DNA of 64,000 bases, taken from assembly GCF_004346185.1 (NCBI RefSeq), contig NZ_SMAI01000005.1, positions 1 to 64,000 on the forward strand, given 5' to 3'. The first letter of the stretch is position 1. The number at the start of each line of letters is the position of its first letter. The notes beneath the pieces were generated by a model. The model saw only the letters and a program-made list of their open reading frames with translations, ran no database searches and had not been told where the DNA came from. This document shows positions 53,295 through 61,880 of this stretch, piece by piece. Origin of the DNA: Aquabacter spiritensis (GTDB lineage Bacteria; Pseudomonadota; Alphaproteobacteria; Rhizobiales; Xanthobacteraceae). The position numbers were made by a program, and so were the translations under genes.

Positions 53295-54071
53295 CTATTC
53301 GCCCCCCGCGCCCTCGCGCGGGGCGACGAGCGCCTCCGGCTTCAGGATGACCATCAGGCCGCGATGATGGGTCAGGATGCCGTCGGCCTGCATCCGGCCG
53401 AGCTGCACCGTGACCCATTGGCGCGTCGCGCCGATCAATGCGGCGAGGTCGGCATGGGTGAAGGCGGCGGCGACCAGGATGCCGCGCGCGTCCGGCACGC
53501 CGTAGACATTGGCGAGATGCTGGAGCAATTGGACGAGCCGCTGCGCCACCGAGCGGGTGCCCAGCATCTGCGCGAAGGCGGTGTAGCAACGCGCCTTGAA
53601 GACCAGCGCATCGATCAGGCCGAGGGCGAGGTCCGGCACGCGCCGCGCCAGCTCGCGCAGCCCCTCCCCCGGCAGAAAGATCAGCGTGCTGGGCCGCGCC
53701 GCCTCGGCCGACCACATGTGCAACCCGCCGCCGAACACTTCCGGTCCGCCGACGAAATGGCCGGGCGACCAATAAGCAAGGGTGATCTCGCGGCCCGAAG
53801 GCGCGGTGTAGAAGCTGCGGATCTGGCCGGTTTCGATCACCACGATGCCGTCATGGATCGCGCCCTGGCGGAACAGCAGGTCGCCGGCCTTCAGGCGCAT
53901 CATCCGGCCGTGGGCGCGCACGACCGCCTGGTCGGCGGGCGTCAGGCGCTCCACCAGGCTCGCCTGGCGCGACAGCAGCGCCTCGCTCTCGGTGAGGAAG
54001 ATCGGCGCCTCGAATCCCGTCGTGCCGCGGCGCGCGAACGGCTCGGCCGGACGCGGGACGACGGGCGCCAT
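53295..54071 (-). CDS. Crp/Fnr family transcriptional regulator
   Basis: A 258-residue regulator with an N-terminal cyclic-nucleotide-type beta roll (LKAGDLLFRQGAIHDGIVVIE) and a C-terminal winged helix (FTHADLAALIGATRQWVTVQ). There are no Fnr-type N-terminal iron-sulfur cysteines, so it is not an oxygen-sensing Fnr. ATG 54071 is used, since GAGGAAG precedes it; ATG 54089 is an alternative. It lies between the amidase gene and the second binding-protein gene and is likely to control both sides. Confidence 0.9.
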   Translation of the reverse strand: MAPVVPRPAEPFARRGTTGFEAPIFLTESEALLSRQASLVERLTPADQAVVRAHGRMMRLKAGDLLFRQGAIHDGIVVIETGQIRSFYTAPSGREITLAYWSPGHFVGGPEVFGGGLHMWSAEAARPSTLIFLPGEGLRELARRVPDLALGLIDALVFKARCYTAFAQMLGTRSVAQRLVQLLQHLANVYGVPDARGILVAAAFTHADLAALIGATRQWVTVQLGRMQADGILTHHRGLMVILKPEALVAPREGAGGE

Positions 54072-54174
54072 GTCTTCCTCATGCTGCATAGCGAAAGATT
54101 AAGCGCGATCCGGCGGATTGGGAACGGAATGTTTCCGGGCCGTTTCGCGCCGCCCTCCATCCGCAGCATCGTTC

Positions 54175-54192
54175 GCGGCAACTAATTGCTTT
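54175..54192 (+). promoter_or_regulatory. GCGG-TAATTGCTT motif before the second binding-protein gene
   Basis: GCGGCAACTAATTGCTTT, 70 bp upstream of the binding-protein start. It matches the motif before the amidase gene. It is about 100 bp from the Crp/Fnr start, so autoregulation is also possible. Confidence 0.4.
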
Positions 54193-54262
54193 TTCGGCCC
54201 CTCCCCCTCTGCTGCACTGCAAAGACCACGGTCGTTCCCCGCCCATTGAAAGGACATGCGCG

Positions 54263-55249
54263 ATGATCTTGTTTGGACTGTCGCGGCGACTTCTTCTCGC
54301 CGGCCTTCTGGCGCTCGGCGCCACGCCGCCGGCCCTGGCGGCGGAGACCGTGCGCCTCGCGCAGAACCTCTCGCCGATCTCCGGCGTCACCATCGTCGCC
54401 AAGGCCAAGGGCTTCTTCGCGAAGCAGGGGCTCGACGTCCAGGTCTCGAACTTCACCTCGGGCAAGCAATGCCTCGACACGGTGATCGGCGGCGGCGCCG
54501 ATATCGCCACCACCGCCGAGGCCCCGACCACGGCCGCCGCCATGGCGCAGCAGCCGATCGCGTTCCTGGCGCGCACCGAATATTCCGATCTGAAGACCCT
54601 GGCCGCGACCGCCGCCAAGATCGCGACCCTTGCCGATCTCAAGGGCAAGCGCATCGCCTTCACCGCCGGCACCGGGGGCGAGGTCTATACCAATGCGCTG
54701 CTGAAGAAGGCCGGGCTCTCCAAGAGCGACGTCACCCTGGTCAATCTGCGGCCGCAGGACATGGCGGCGGCGATGGCGAGCGGCAGCATCGACGCCTACA
54801 ACACCTGGGAGCCCCACATCATCAACGGCAAGCGGGCGCTCGGCGCCGACGTCAAGCAGCTCGACACGGCCGGCATCTATTCAGAGACCTTCAACATCGT
54901 CACGCTGCGCAGCTATCTCGCGGCGAAGCCGAAGGTAATCGCGGCCTTCCTCACCGCTCTGGTCGAAGCCGACGCCTGGATGAAGGCGAACCCGGCGGAG
55001 GCGATCACCCTCGTCGCCCAGGCGGTCAACATGCCCCGCGCCGAACTCGAGCCGATCTGGGGCGATTTCCATTACGACGTGGCGCTGGACCAGAAGACCC
55101 TCGACATTCTCGGCGCCCATGCCGCCTGGCGGCTCGAAAGCGGCAACCACCCGCCCGGCGCGACCCTGCCGGACTGGAAAAGCGTGATCGTCGCCGGCCC
55201 GCTCCGGGATGTCGCGCCAAAGCTGGTCACGCTCCCGGCGGGCTATTGA
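54263..55249 (+). CDS. ABC transporter substrate-binding protein, NMT1/SsuA type
   Basis: A periplasmic binding protein of 328 residues with a signal peptide (LSRRLLLAGLLALGATPPAL) and NMT1/SsuA features: AETVRLAQNLSPISGVTIV, AKGFFAKQGLDV and TSGKQCLDTVIGGGADIATT. ATG 54263 follows AAAGGACAT. It is followed by a permease gene but no ATPase gene. The ligand is unknown; the neighbourhood suggests a nitrogen- or sulfur-containing small molecule. Confidence 0.9.
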   Translation: MILFGLSRRLLLAGLLALGATPPALAAETVRLAQNLSPISGVTIVAKAKGFFAKQGLDVQVSNFTSGKQCLDTVIGGGADIATTAEAPTTAAAMAQQPIAFLARTEYSDLKTLAATAAKIATLADLKGKRIAFTAGTGGEVYTNALLKKAGLSKSDVTLVNLRPQDMAAAMASGSIDAYNTWEPHIINGKRALGADVKQLDTAGIYSETFNIVTLRSYLAAKPKVIAAFLTALVEADAWMKANPAEAITLVAQAVNMPRAELEPIWGDFHYDVALDQKTLDILGAHAAWRLESGNHPPGATLPDWKSVIVAGPLRDVAPKLVTLPAGY

Positions 55250-55253
55250 TCCC

Positions 55254-56006
55254 GTGCGGCTCGTGACGCTCGAACGCTGGGTGGGCTATCTCTCCATCCC
55301 GCTCTTTCTCATCCTCTGGCAGATCGTCGCGACGGCCGGGATCGTCAATGCCCGACTGTTCCCGCCGCCGACCCGCGTCGCCCAGGACCTTTGGACCTCG
55401 GCGGTGTCCGGCCCGCTTCTGATCGATCTCGCCATGAGCACCAGCCGCGTCGTCGTCGGCTATGTCGCCGGCGCCGTGCTCGGCATCGCCACCGGGCTTC
55501 TGACCGGGCGCATCCGGCTGATCGACCGGCTGCTCGCGCCGGTGTTCCAGATGCTGCGGCCGATCCCGCCCATCGCCTTCGTGCCGATCGTCATCCTGTG
55601 GTTCGGCCTGTCCGAATTGGGCAAGTGGTTCCTGGTCTTCTGGGGCGTGTTCTTCACCGTCTGGGTCGCCGCCGATATCGGCGTGCGGCGCGCCGATCCG
55701 GGCTTGCTGCGCGCCGCCCGCTCGCTCGGCGCGCCCGAAACGCGGCTTCTGACGGCGGTGGTCCTGCCCTGCGCGCTGCCGACCATCGTGGTCGGCCTGC
55801 GCACCGCGATCGGCGTCTCCTTCTACACTTTGGTCGCGGCGGAGCTCGCGGGCACCTTTGCCGGCCTCGCCTATCGCATCGACATCGCCCACCAGAACAT
55901 GCAGATCGGCCAGATGATGGGCGGGCTGATCATGCTCGGCCTGATCTCGGCAGTCGCCGACCGGGCCTTTGCGGGCCTCGCCAAGCGCGCCGTCTGGTGG
56001 GGCTGA
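55254..56006 (+). CDS. ABC transporter permease, SsuC/TauC family
   Basis: A 250-residue permease with about six membrane segments and the ATPase-contact motif AARSLGAPETRLLTAVVLPC. GTG 55254 lies four bases after the binding-protein stop and gives the usual family N terminus; an ATG at 55209 would overlap the previous gene by 41 bases. No ATPase gene is next to it, so it may share the ATPase encoded at 47.5-48.4 kb. Confidence 0.88.
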   Translation: MRLVTLERWVGYLSIPLFLILWQIVATAGIVNARLFPPPTRVAQDLWTSAVSGPLLIDLAMSTSRVVVGYVAGAVLGIATGLLTGRIRLIDRLLAPVFQMLRPIPPIAFVPIVILWFGLSELGKWFLVFWGVFFTVWVAADIGVRRADPGLLRAARSLGAPETRLLTAVVLPCALPTIVVGLRTAIGVSFYTLVAAELAGTFAGLAYRIDIAHQNMQIGQMMGGLIMLGLISAVADRAFAGLAKRAVWWG

Positions 56007-56112
56007 GGCCGCGCGCCGGCGGAGCGGGACCGGCGCCTCTTGTGGCCGCGCCGGGCGCCCGGTAGAAAGCGCGAGCCTCTCCGCCCACCCGCCAACAATC
56101 CGGACCAGGCGT

Positions 56113-56898
56113 TTGCCACAGAATGACCGGGTCTCGACCGGCCCCGACGCGCCGGGGAACGGGCGAGGTCGCGACCTTTCGAGGGACGATCGTTCGCCAT
56201 GGGACCGCAGGCGCGCGCTGCCTCTCGCCTGGGCCGAGCCGTCCTGGATCCTGGACGGGCTGCTCGGCTGCGGCGCGCAGCTCGGCGCCTTCGGCCTCTG
56301 CACCCTCCCCTTCGCCACGCTGCGCATCCGGGACCGGACCGTTCTGCTGGTGGCCGACAGCCACGGCGGAAAGTCGACCCTCGCTTTGCAGGGCCTGCTG
56401 CGCGGCCATGGGGTCCTCGACGACAACATGACCTGGTTCGACCGCCGCGACCGCGCGCTGTTCATCGGCCGCCCGATCATGCTGCGGCGCGACGGCTGGC
56501 GCCAGTTCCGCGCCGGCGCGCGCGACCCGAACCTCGGTCCGGATCTGGTCCCCGATCTGGACTTGCGCGTCTTCTCCTATTTCGACGGCGGCGTGCTTGT
56601 GCGGGCGCCGCGCGCCGCACCGCTTCTGAGCCCGCACCCGATCGACGTGATCGCCTTCCCCTGGCGCCATCCAATCGATGCCCGCGCGCAGCCGTTCGGC
56701 CGGACCGACGGCCGCACCCGCGCCGACGATCTCTATCGCGCCCGCATGCGCCGTCCGCCGGATGCGCGGCAGGCGGCCCTGCTCGACGCCATTTTCGCGC
56801 GCGCGGCGCAGGTCGTGGACCTCGTCTATGACGAAGCCGGCGCGGGCATGGCCGCCCTCGCCGCCGTGGTCGACGCCGAGACGGCCGGCCGGCCGTAG
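56113..56898 (+). CDS. HprK-like P-loop protein of unknown role
   Basis: A 261-residue protein with a Walker A-like motif in LVADSHGGKSTLALQG followed by GHGVLDDNMTWF, the order seen in HPr kinase/phosphatase-like ATPases (a GKST loop, then a DD acid pair). The rest has no clear match. Such HprK-like proteins occur beside peptide-modification or PTS-like genes, but no such partner is seen here. The TTG start is weakly supported; the frame is open further left through low-complexity sequence. Codon use is normal for the window. Confidence 0.55.
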   Translation: MPQNDRVSTGPDAPGNGRGRDLSRDDRSPWDRRRALPLAWAEPSWILDGLLGCGAQLGAFGLCTLPFATLRIRDRTVLLVADSHGGKSTLALQGLLRGHGVLDDNMTWFDRRDRALFIGRPIMLRRDGWRQFRAGARDPNLGPDLVPDLDLRVFSYFDGGVLVRAPRAAPLLSPHPIDVIAFPWRHPIDARAQPFGRTDGRTRADDLYRARMRRPPDARQAALLDAIFARAAQVVDLVYDEAGAGMAALAAVVDAETAGRP

Positions 56899-56921
56899 CG
56901 TGTCGTATCGGCTGCCGCGCC

Positions 56922-58391
56922 TCAGGGCCGCGGCGCGCCGCCGTCGATACCGGCCCGGATGCGCTCCAGCACATAGGGGAAGAACGGGTTCGACGACATG
57001 CGCACCAGCATGTCCACGTCGACGATCAGCGACGCGTATTCCCCCCGCGCGGCGATATCCCCCAGACGGATTCCGAACGCGTCGGCCGGGTCCGGCTCAA
57101 GCCCGTAAAGGCCGTCCGAGAGGGGAAACGGCAAGGCGACGTGGGACAGCGAATAGACCTCGTCGGGGAAGGTCAGGCCGAGCGGACGCCGCACGTCGTC
57201 GAGCGCGTTCGGCGCGGTGACGCGCACCTCGGTCGCGTCGGTCCCTGGGGCGGCATTGGTCACCACCGCGACCCGGAACGGCCGGGGCGGCGGCGGCAGG
57301 AGCCGCTCGATCGCGGTGTCCGCCTGCCGGGTCAGCAATTGCTCGAACGTGGTGTTGCGGTTGATGTCGAACAGAACGAGTTCGCTGCTCGCGTCCGGCA
57401 AATGCGCGTGCAGGCCCTCGATCACCGCGCGGGTGCTCACCGTATTGTCGAGCACCGACTGGAAGGTCAGGATCGGCGCCAGCCCCTCCAGCCGCCCGCC
57501 CCTCAGATGGCGGCGGATATTGTCCTGCAGCGCCTGGGTCAGGCGATAGGATTCGCGCGCGGCATTGACCGGGAAGGAATTGTATTTGAACGGGTTGAAT
57601 TCCGGAATGAGGCTGAGCCACGCCGCCTTGGCAAAGGCCGGGATGAAGGCCGGCCACGCCGCGAGCCCGGCGAAGCGCGCGAATTCGGTCACCCCGACCA
57701 TGGGCGAGAGCAGGACGATGCGGTCCGGCCGGCCCAGCGCGGGATCGTCGAGCGCGTCGAGCGCATGCATCAGGGCCAGCGCACCGCCATTGGAATAGCC
57801 GACGATGTGGAGCGGGCGATCCGGCCCGGCGCGGCGGCGGGCTTCGCGCATCGCGAGCCGCGTCGCCGCGCGCCAGTCCTCGTAATCGGCCGCGATCAGC
57901 GCGCCCGGGACCGTGCCGTGGCCGGGAAGCCGGATCGACAGCGCGACGAAGCCGTGCTCGGCATAGAGCCGCGCGACATGCCGCAGGCTGTAGGGCGAAT
58001 CCGTCAGACCATGCAGCAGAACCACGGCGCCGGCCGGCGGGCCGGCCGGCGCCAGCACGAAGGAGCGGTTGAAATCCTGCGCGAACCGGCCGGGATAGAT
58101 CGGGCTCGCCGCATAATACCGGTTGACCGGGACGTGCTGGCGCGGGGCGAGCTTGTCGGTCACGTCGCGCCGGACCTCGGCGAAGACGGCCGCCTCCGCC
58201 GCGAGATAGGCCGCCCAATCCGCGCGGTCGAGCGCCGCTTGGTCGAGTTCCTTCGGCACGAAGGTGTGCCAGAGTTCGAGCGGCGGGCCGCGCTGCGAAT
58301 CCACCACCCGCACCACCATCACGGTGACGAGCACGACGACGAGCGCCGAAACGAGCCATTTCGCGAGTTTCAGAAGGCGTTTGAGGGCCAC
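56922..58391 (-). CDS. alpha/beta hydrolase, membrane-anchored lipase-like
   Basis: A 489-residue serine hydrolase. The N terminus carries one membrane anchor (LVSALVVVLVTVMVVRVV), so the enzyme probably faces the periplasm. The core has VVLLHGLTDSPYSLRHVARL (oxyanion), the nucleophile elbow GYSNGG, and SIRLPGHGTVPG, all typical of monoglyceride- or carboxylesterase-like enzymes. GTG 58391 is the likely start. It diverges from ubiG across about 125 bp. Substrate unknown. Confidence 0.82.
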   Translation of the reverse strand: MALKRLLKLAKWLVSALVVVLVTVMVVRVVDSQRGPPLELWHTFVPKELDQAALDRADWAAYLAAEAAVFAEVRRDVTDKLAPRQHVPVNRYYAASPIYPGRFAQDFNRSFVLAPAGPPAGAVVLLHGLTDSPYSLRHVARLYAEHGFVALSIRLPGHGTVPGALIAADYEDWRAATRLAMREARRRAGPDRPLHIVGYSNGGALALMHALDALDDPALGRPDRIVLLSPMVGVTEFARFAGLAAWPAFIPAFAKAAWLSLIPEFNPFKYNSFPVNAARESYRLTQALQDNIRRHLRGGRLEGLAPILTFQSVLDNTVSTRAVIEGLHAHLPDASSELVLFDINRNTTFEQLLTRQADTAIERLLPPPPRPFRVAVVTNAAPGTDATEVRVTAPNALDDVRRPLGLTFPDEVYSLSHVALPFPLSDGLYGLEPDPADAFGIRLGDIAARGEYASLIVDVDMLVRMSSNPFFPYVLERIRAGIDGGAPRP

Positions 58392-58515
58392 GGGCGGGGA
58401 TCCGGGAAAGCAGGCTTTGCCGGCTCTACAACAAACCCGCGGGCCGGTCGACCGGCGTCCGCCTTGCCGCTGCCTTGCCGGGCGCGTAACCATTTCGCCA
58501 AAGGAGACCGCCGCG

Positions 58516-59256
58516 ATGACCGTGAACGCCGCCGTCGACGACGCCGAAATCGCCCGCTTCGACGCGCTCGGCGAGGATTGGTGGGATCCCAAGGGCAAGA
58601 TGGCGCCGCTGCACGCCATCAACCCGGTGCGGCTCGGCTTCGTGCGGGACGTGCTGGTCCGCCATTTCGGCCGCGACCCGCGCAGCCTGCGCCCGCTGAA
58701 GGGGCTGCGCCTGCTCGATATCGGCTGCGGCGGCGGGCTGATGAGCGAGCCGCTGGCGCGGATGGGCGGCGAGGTCACCGGCATCGACCCCGCGCCCGGC
58801 AATGTCGATGTCGCGCGCCGCCATGCCGCCGCGACGGGGCTCGCCGTCGATTATCGCGCGGTCACCGCCGGCGAGCTCGACGCCACCGGCGCGCGCTTCG
58901 ACGTCGTCCTGGCGCTGGAAGTGGTGGAGCACGTGCCGGACGTCGCGGGCTTCGTGCGCGAAGCCGGCCGGCTGGTCGCGCCGGGCGGGGTGCTCGTCGT
59001 CTCGACCCTCAACCGCACCGCCAAGAGCTTCGCCCTCGTCATCGTGGGCGCGGAATATGTCCTGCGCTGGCTGCCGCGCGGCACCCACCGCTGGGACCGC
59101 TTCGTCACGCCCGACGAATTCGAGGCCGTCCTCGGCGCCGCCGGCTTTTCCCCGACCGAACGGATCGGCCTGGTCTTCGACCCGCTGGGCGGCGCCTGGA
59201 AGCTCTCGCCCGACCTCGACGTCAACTATTTCCTCGTCGCCACGCGGGCGGATTAG
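58516..59256 (+). CDS. ubiG: ubiquinone biosynthesis O-methyltransferase
   Basis: A SAM-dependent enzyme for the two O-methylations of ubiquinone. The 246-residue protein has the family start ARFDALGEDWWDPKGKMAPL (HAIN follows), SAM motif LLDIGCGGGLMSEPLA, and the later TPDEFEAVLGAAGF and DVNYFL endings. ATG 58516 follows AAGGAG. Length is normal. Confidence 0.95.
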   Translation: MTVNAAVDDAEIARFDALGEDWWDPKGKMAPLHAINPVRLGFVRDVLVRHFGRDPRSLRPLKGLRLLDIGCGGGLMSEPLARMGGEVTGIDPAPGNVDVARRHAAATGLAVDYRAVTAGELDATGARFDVVLALEVVEHVPDVAGFVREAGRLVAPGGVLVVSTLNRTAKSFALVIVGAEYVLRWLPRGTHRWDRFVTPDEFEAVLGAAGFSPTERIGLVFDPLGGAWKLSPDLDVNYFLVATRAD

Positions 59257-59409
59257 GACGGGGGAGCGGCCTATCGGGCGCGGAGCGCAGGGGCGATCCG
59301 CCAGACAGGAGCGCAGACCCGCCGGCCGCATCAAACGCGCACGGCCCGAATGGGCGAGGCCATGCGGGCCGGCGATCACCCGTTCGCCCCGGGGGGCGGC
59401 GGATTTCGG

Positions 59410-59739
59410 CTATTTGCGCGGCGAGGGATCGTGCGCGTCGCCGCCATGGGAATCGGCCGGGGACATGGTCGTGCCGGGCTGGGCGCTGCGCGCCGGCTTG
59501 GCGTTGGAACCGGCATCCTGGATCGCGTCCGCGGCGCTCTTCGCGCCTCCGGTGATGCCGCCGCCGACCGCGCCGATGGCGCCGCCGACCGCACCGCCCA
59601 CCGGGCCGGCCGCATCGCTGCCGATGGCGGACCCCTTCGCCGCGCCCTGCTGGGCACCCCCGACCACGCCTTGCGCCGCAACCGGGCCGGCGGACACAGC
59701 GGCGACGCCGATCAAGGCGGCAAAAATCTGAGCCTTCAT
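59410..59739 (-). CDS. small exported Gly/Ala-rich protein
   Basis: A 109-residue protein with a signal peptide (QIFAALIGVAAVSAGPVAAQ) and a mature part rich in Gly and Ala with several GGA/GAxGGA patterns, then a charged tail ending SPRK. No catalytic motif is visible. It may be a periplasmic or outer-membrane-associated glycine-zipper-like protein. ATG 59739 follows a GGAGAAA. Function unknown. Confidence 0.7.
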   Translation of the reverse strand: MKAQIFAALIGVAAVSAGPVAAQGVVGGAQQGAAKGSAIGSDAAGPVGGAVGGAIGAVGGGITGGAKSAADAIQDAGSNAKPARSAQPGTTMSPADSHGGDAHDPSPRK

Positions 59740-59882
59740 GCTGATTTCTCCCTTTGAGGAGAAGAACCGGGGCGCGGCGCAAAGGTTCCCCCGCGCGCCT
59801 TCGGCCCGCGCCAAGGTTTCGCCCGCGCGAACACCTTGAGGCGCGGCGCGGCGGGGCCGCACGATCCCGAAAAACCCTCCCC

Positions 59883-60362
59883 TCAGCCGAGAAAACCGAT
59901 CCAGCGCCCGGCGAACACCGCGCCGGCCCAGAGGAGGAGCGAGACCAGGGCCGCCGCCTTCAGCCGCAGCGAGACCGCGCCGCGCGCCATGAGCCGCCGC
60001 CAGTCCGGCCCGAGGCGCAGCAGGAGCGCGTTCGCGATGCCGAGCCCGACGAGCGCCAGCTTGGCGAGGAAGGCCGGGTTCTGCGCATAGGCGACCGGCC
60101 GCACGGAGAACAGAGCGAAGCCCGTGAGCACGGCGAGCAGCAGCCCGGCCGCCGCCACCCGCACCAGCGGCGGGGCGAGCACCGCCGGGCTCGCCGCCGG
60201 AAACAGGCCGAGCAGGCGCAGGTCCAAAGTCGCGATGGCGCCGACCAGCAGCGCCAGAGCGAAGATGTGGGCGGCGTTCACCGCCGCATAGAGCGCCACC
60301 TCCTCCCGCAGCAGCACCGCCCCGGGCCAGTCCGACAGCGCCTCCAGCCCGGCCATGGTCAC
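59883..60362 (-). CDS. small multi-pass membrane protein, function unknown
   Basis: A 159-residue protein with four hydrophobic segments (such as AAVNAAHIFALALLVGAIAT and LLLAVLTGFALFSV), an H/D in the first segment (HIFALALLVGAIATLDLRLL) and a DUF2214/DUF6644-like look. It overlaps the upstream DUF6152-like gene by four bases (ATGA), so they are cotranscribed and perhaps cooperate. Confidence 0.75.
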   Translation of the reverse strand: MTMAGLEALSDWPGAVLLREEVALYAAVNAAHIFALALLVGAIATLDLRLLGLFPAASPAVLAPPLVRVAAAGLLLAVLTGFALFSVRPVAYAQNPAFLAKLALVGLGIANALLLRLGPDWRRLMARGAVSLRLKAAALVSLLLWAGAVFAGRWIGFLG

Positions 60363-60754
60363 TTCTTCTGGATGCGCTCGGGATAGATGTCATAGACCTT
60401 GGCGCCGACCGTGAGGCGCACCGCCTTCAGGCGCTTCTCGGCCGCATCCTGCGACCGGTTGCCCAAAGCGGTGACCGTGTCGCCGACCTTGGCCGAGCCC
60501 TCGACGAAGCCGGCCCGGCGGGTCTGGCTGGGATTGCCGAGTTCCACCGTCCAGACGCCGTCGGCGGTTTCCAGCTTCAGCGTGGGATGGGGCGGGCCGA
60601 TATAGAGGTCGGCGATGCGGCCCGTCAGCTCGATCTGGTCGGCCGCCGCCCAGGACCAGCCGTGATGCGCCGCCGCGCCGCCCGCCAGGCCGGTCACCCC
60701 CAGAAGCGCCGCGCCGAACGCGGCGGGCGCCGCGCGTGACATACGTGTCGTCAT
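60359..60754 (-). CDS. exported DUF6152-like protein
   Basis: A 131-residue protein with a signal peptide (AAFGAALLGVTGLAGGAAA), an early HHGWSW motif and a small beta domain (IELTGRIADLYIGPPHPTLK). The HH motif hints at metal binding, but the family has no assigned reaction. ATG 60754 follows GAGGAGATCGACC. The four-base overlap with the next gene indicates a two-gene unit. Confidence 0.75.
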   Translation of the reverse strand: MTTRMSRAAPAAFGAALLGVTGLAGGAAAHHGWSWAAADQIELTGRIADLYIGPPHPTLKLETADGVWTVELGNPSQTRRAGFVEGSAKVGDTVTALGNRSQDAAEKRLKAVRLTVGAKVYDIYPERIQKK

Positions 60755-60987
60755 GGTCGATCTCCTCGCTGACCGCACGCCGGCGGCGCCGATCATCGCG
60801 CGTTCAACGCCGGAGCGCGCGGCGGGGATCACGGAACACGCAGGTTTGACCGCGGCCCGCGCCGGCCGCCGCGTGCGGCGCGATGCCGCCAATGCGCGCG
60901 GCCGGCCGGCCCGGTAAGTTGGCCGCCGTTTCGACCGGCGCGAAAACTTCTGTTTTCACCCGGCGCCCCGCCCTCTAGAAGGCCGTC

Positions 60988-61719
60988 ATGGCGCTCATCG
61001 ACCTCGCCAATCCGACCCGTTTCCTCGCCTGGTCCGGGCGCGTCCTGCCCTGGCTCGCCGGGACGGCGGCGCTCGGCCTCGCGGCGGGCCTCGCCCTCGC
61101 CTTCCTCGCCCCCGCCGACTACCAGCAGGGCGACACGGTCAAGATCATGTACATCCACGTGCCCTTCGCCTGGCTCGGCATGTTCGGCTATGCGATGATG
61201 GCGGCCTCCGCCCTCGGCATCCTGGTCTGGCGCCATCCTCTGGCGGACGTCGCGCACAAGGCGGCCGCGCCCATCGGTGCCACCTTCACCTTTCTCTGCC
61301 TCGTCACCGGCGCGCTCTGGGGCCGGCCGATGTGGGGCACCTATTGGGTGTGGGACGCGCGGCTGACCTCGGTCCTGGTCCTGCTCCTGCTCTATCTCGG
61401 CCTGATCGCGCTGCGCGCGGCGGTCGACGATCCCGGCCGCGCGGGGCGGGCGGCGGCGGTGCTGACCCTGGTCGGCGTGGTCAATCTGCCGATCGTGAAA
61501 TTCTCGGTCGACTGGTGGAACACCCTGCACCAGCCGGCCTCGGTGTTCCGCATGGACGGGCCGACCATCGCGCCGTCTCTGCTCTGGCCGCTCCTGGTCT
61601 GCGCCTTCGGCTTCACCGCTCTGTTCCTGGCCCTGCACATGCTCGCCATGCGCACCGAGATCCTGCGCCGCCGGGTCGAGGTGCTCGAGGCGCGCGCCGC
61701 GGCGGAGGCGACCGCGTGA
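60988..61719 (+). CDS. ccmC: heme exporter/handling protein CcmC
   Basis: Presents heme to CcmE in cytochrome c maturation (system I). The 243-residue membrane protein has about six segments and the tryptophan-rich heme-binding motif GRPMWGTYWVWDARLTS, with flanking histidines (IMYIHVPFAWLG, WWNTLHQPAS). The stop overlaps ccmD by one base. ccmA/ccmB, usually upstream, are not in the window. Confidence 0.95.
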   Translation: MALIDLANPTRFLAWSGRVLPWLAGTAALGLAAGLALAFLAPADYQQGDTVKIMYIHVPFAWLGMFGYAMMAASALGILVWRHPLADVAHKAAAPIGATFTFLCLVTGALWGRPMWGTYWVWDARLTSVLVLLLLYLGLIALRAAVDDPGRAGRAAAVLTLVGVVNLPIVKFSVDWWNTLHQPASVFRMDGPTIAPSLLWPLLVCAFGFTALFLALHMLAMRTEILRRRVEVLEARAAAEATA

Positions 61720-61880
61720 TGGCGCACGCGCTCTTCATCGCCGCCGCCTACGGCATCGCCGCGCTCGGCCTGATCGTGCTGACGCTCTATCTGATCGCCG
61801 ACAATCGCGCCCAGCGGCGGGCGCTGGCGGAGCTGGAGGCGCGCGGCGTGCGCCGGCGCTCGGAAGGCCGGGGCGCATGA
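61719..61880 (+). CDS. ccmD: heme exporter protein CcmD
   Basis: A 53-residue single-pass protein (LFIAAAYGIAALGLIVLTLY, then IADNRAQRRALAELE) that helps CcmC pass holo-CcmE on. Size, the hydrophobic segment and the place between ccmC and ccmG fit exactly. It overlaps ccmG by four bases (ATGA). Confidence 0.9.
   Translation: MAHALFIAAAYGIAALGLIVLTLYLIADNRAQRRALAELEARGVRRRSEGRGA

Noticed and set aside
53303-53322. A strong GC hairpin at the 3' end of the Crp/Fnr gene
   Set aside because: It lies within the coding sequence, lacks a T-tract and may simply reflect GC-rich codons; not called as a terminator.
51811-54192. Sigma-54 promoters, because GG and GC blocks occur in both GCGG-TAATTGCTT motifs
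   Set aside because: The distance between the GG and GC pairs is 9 bases in both copies, while the -24/-12 element needs 10; no sigma-54 activator is encoded nearby.
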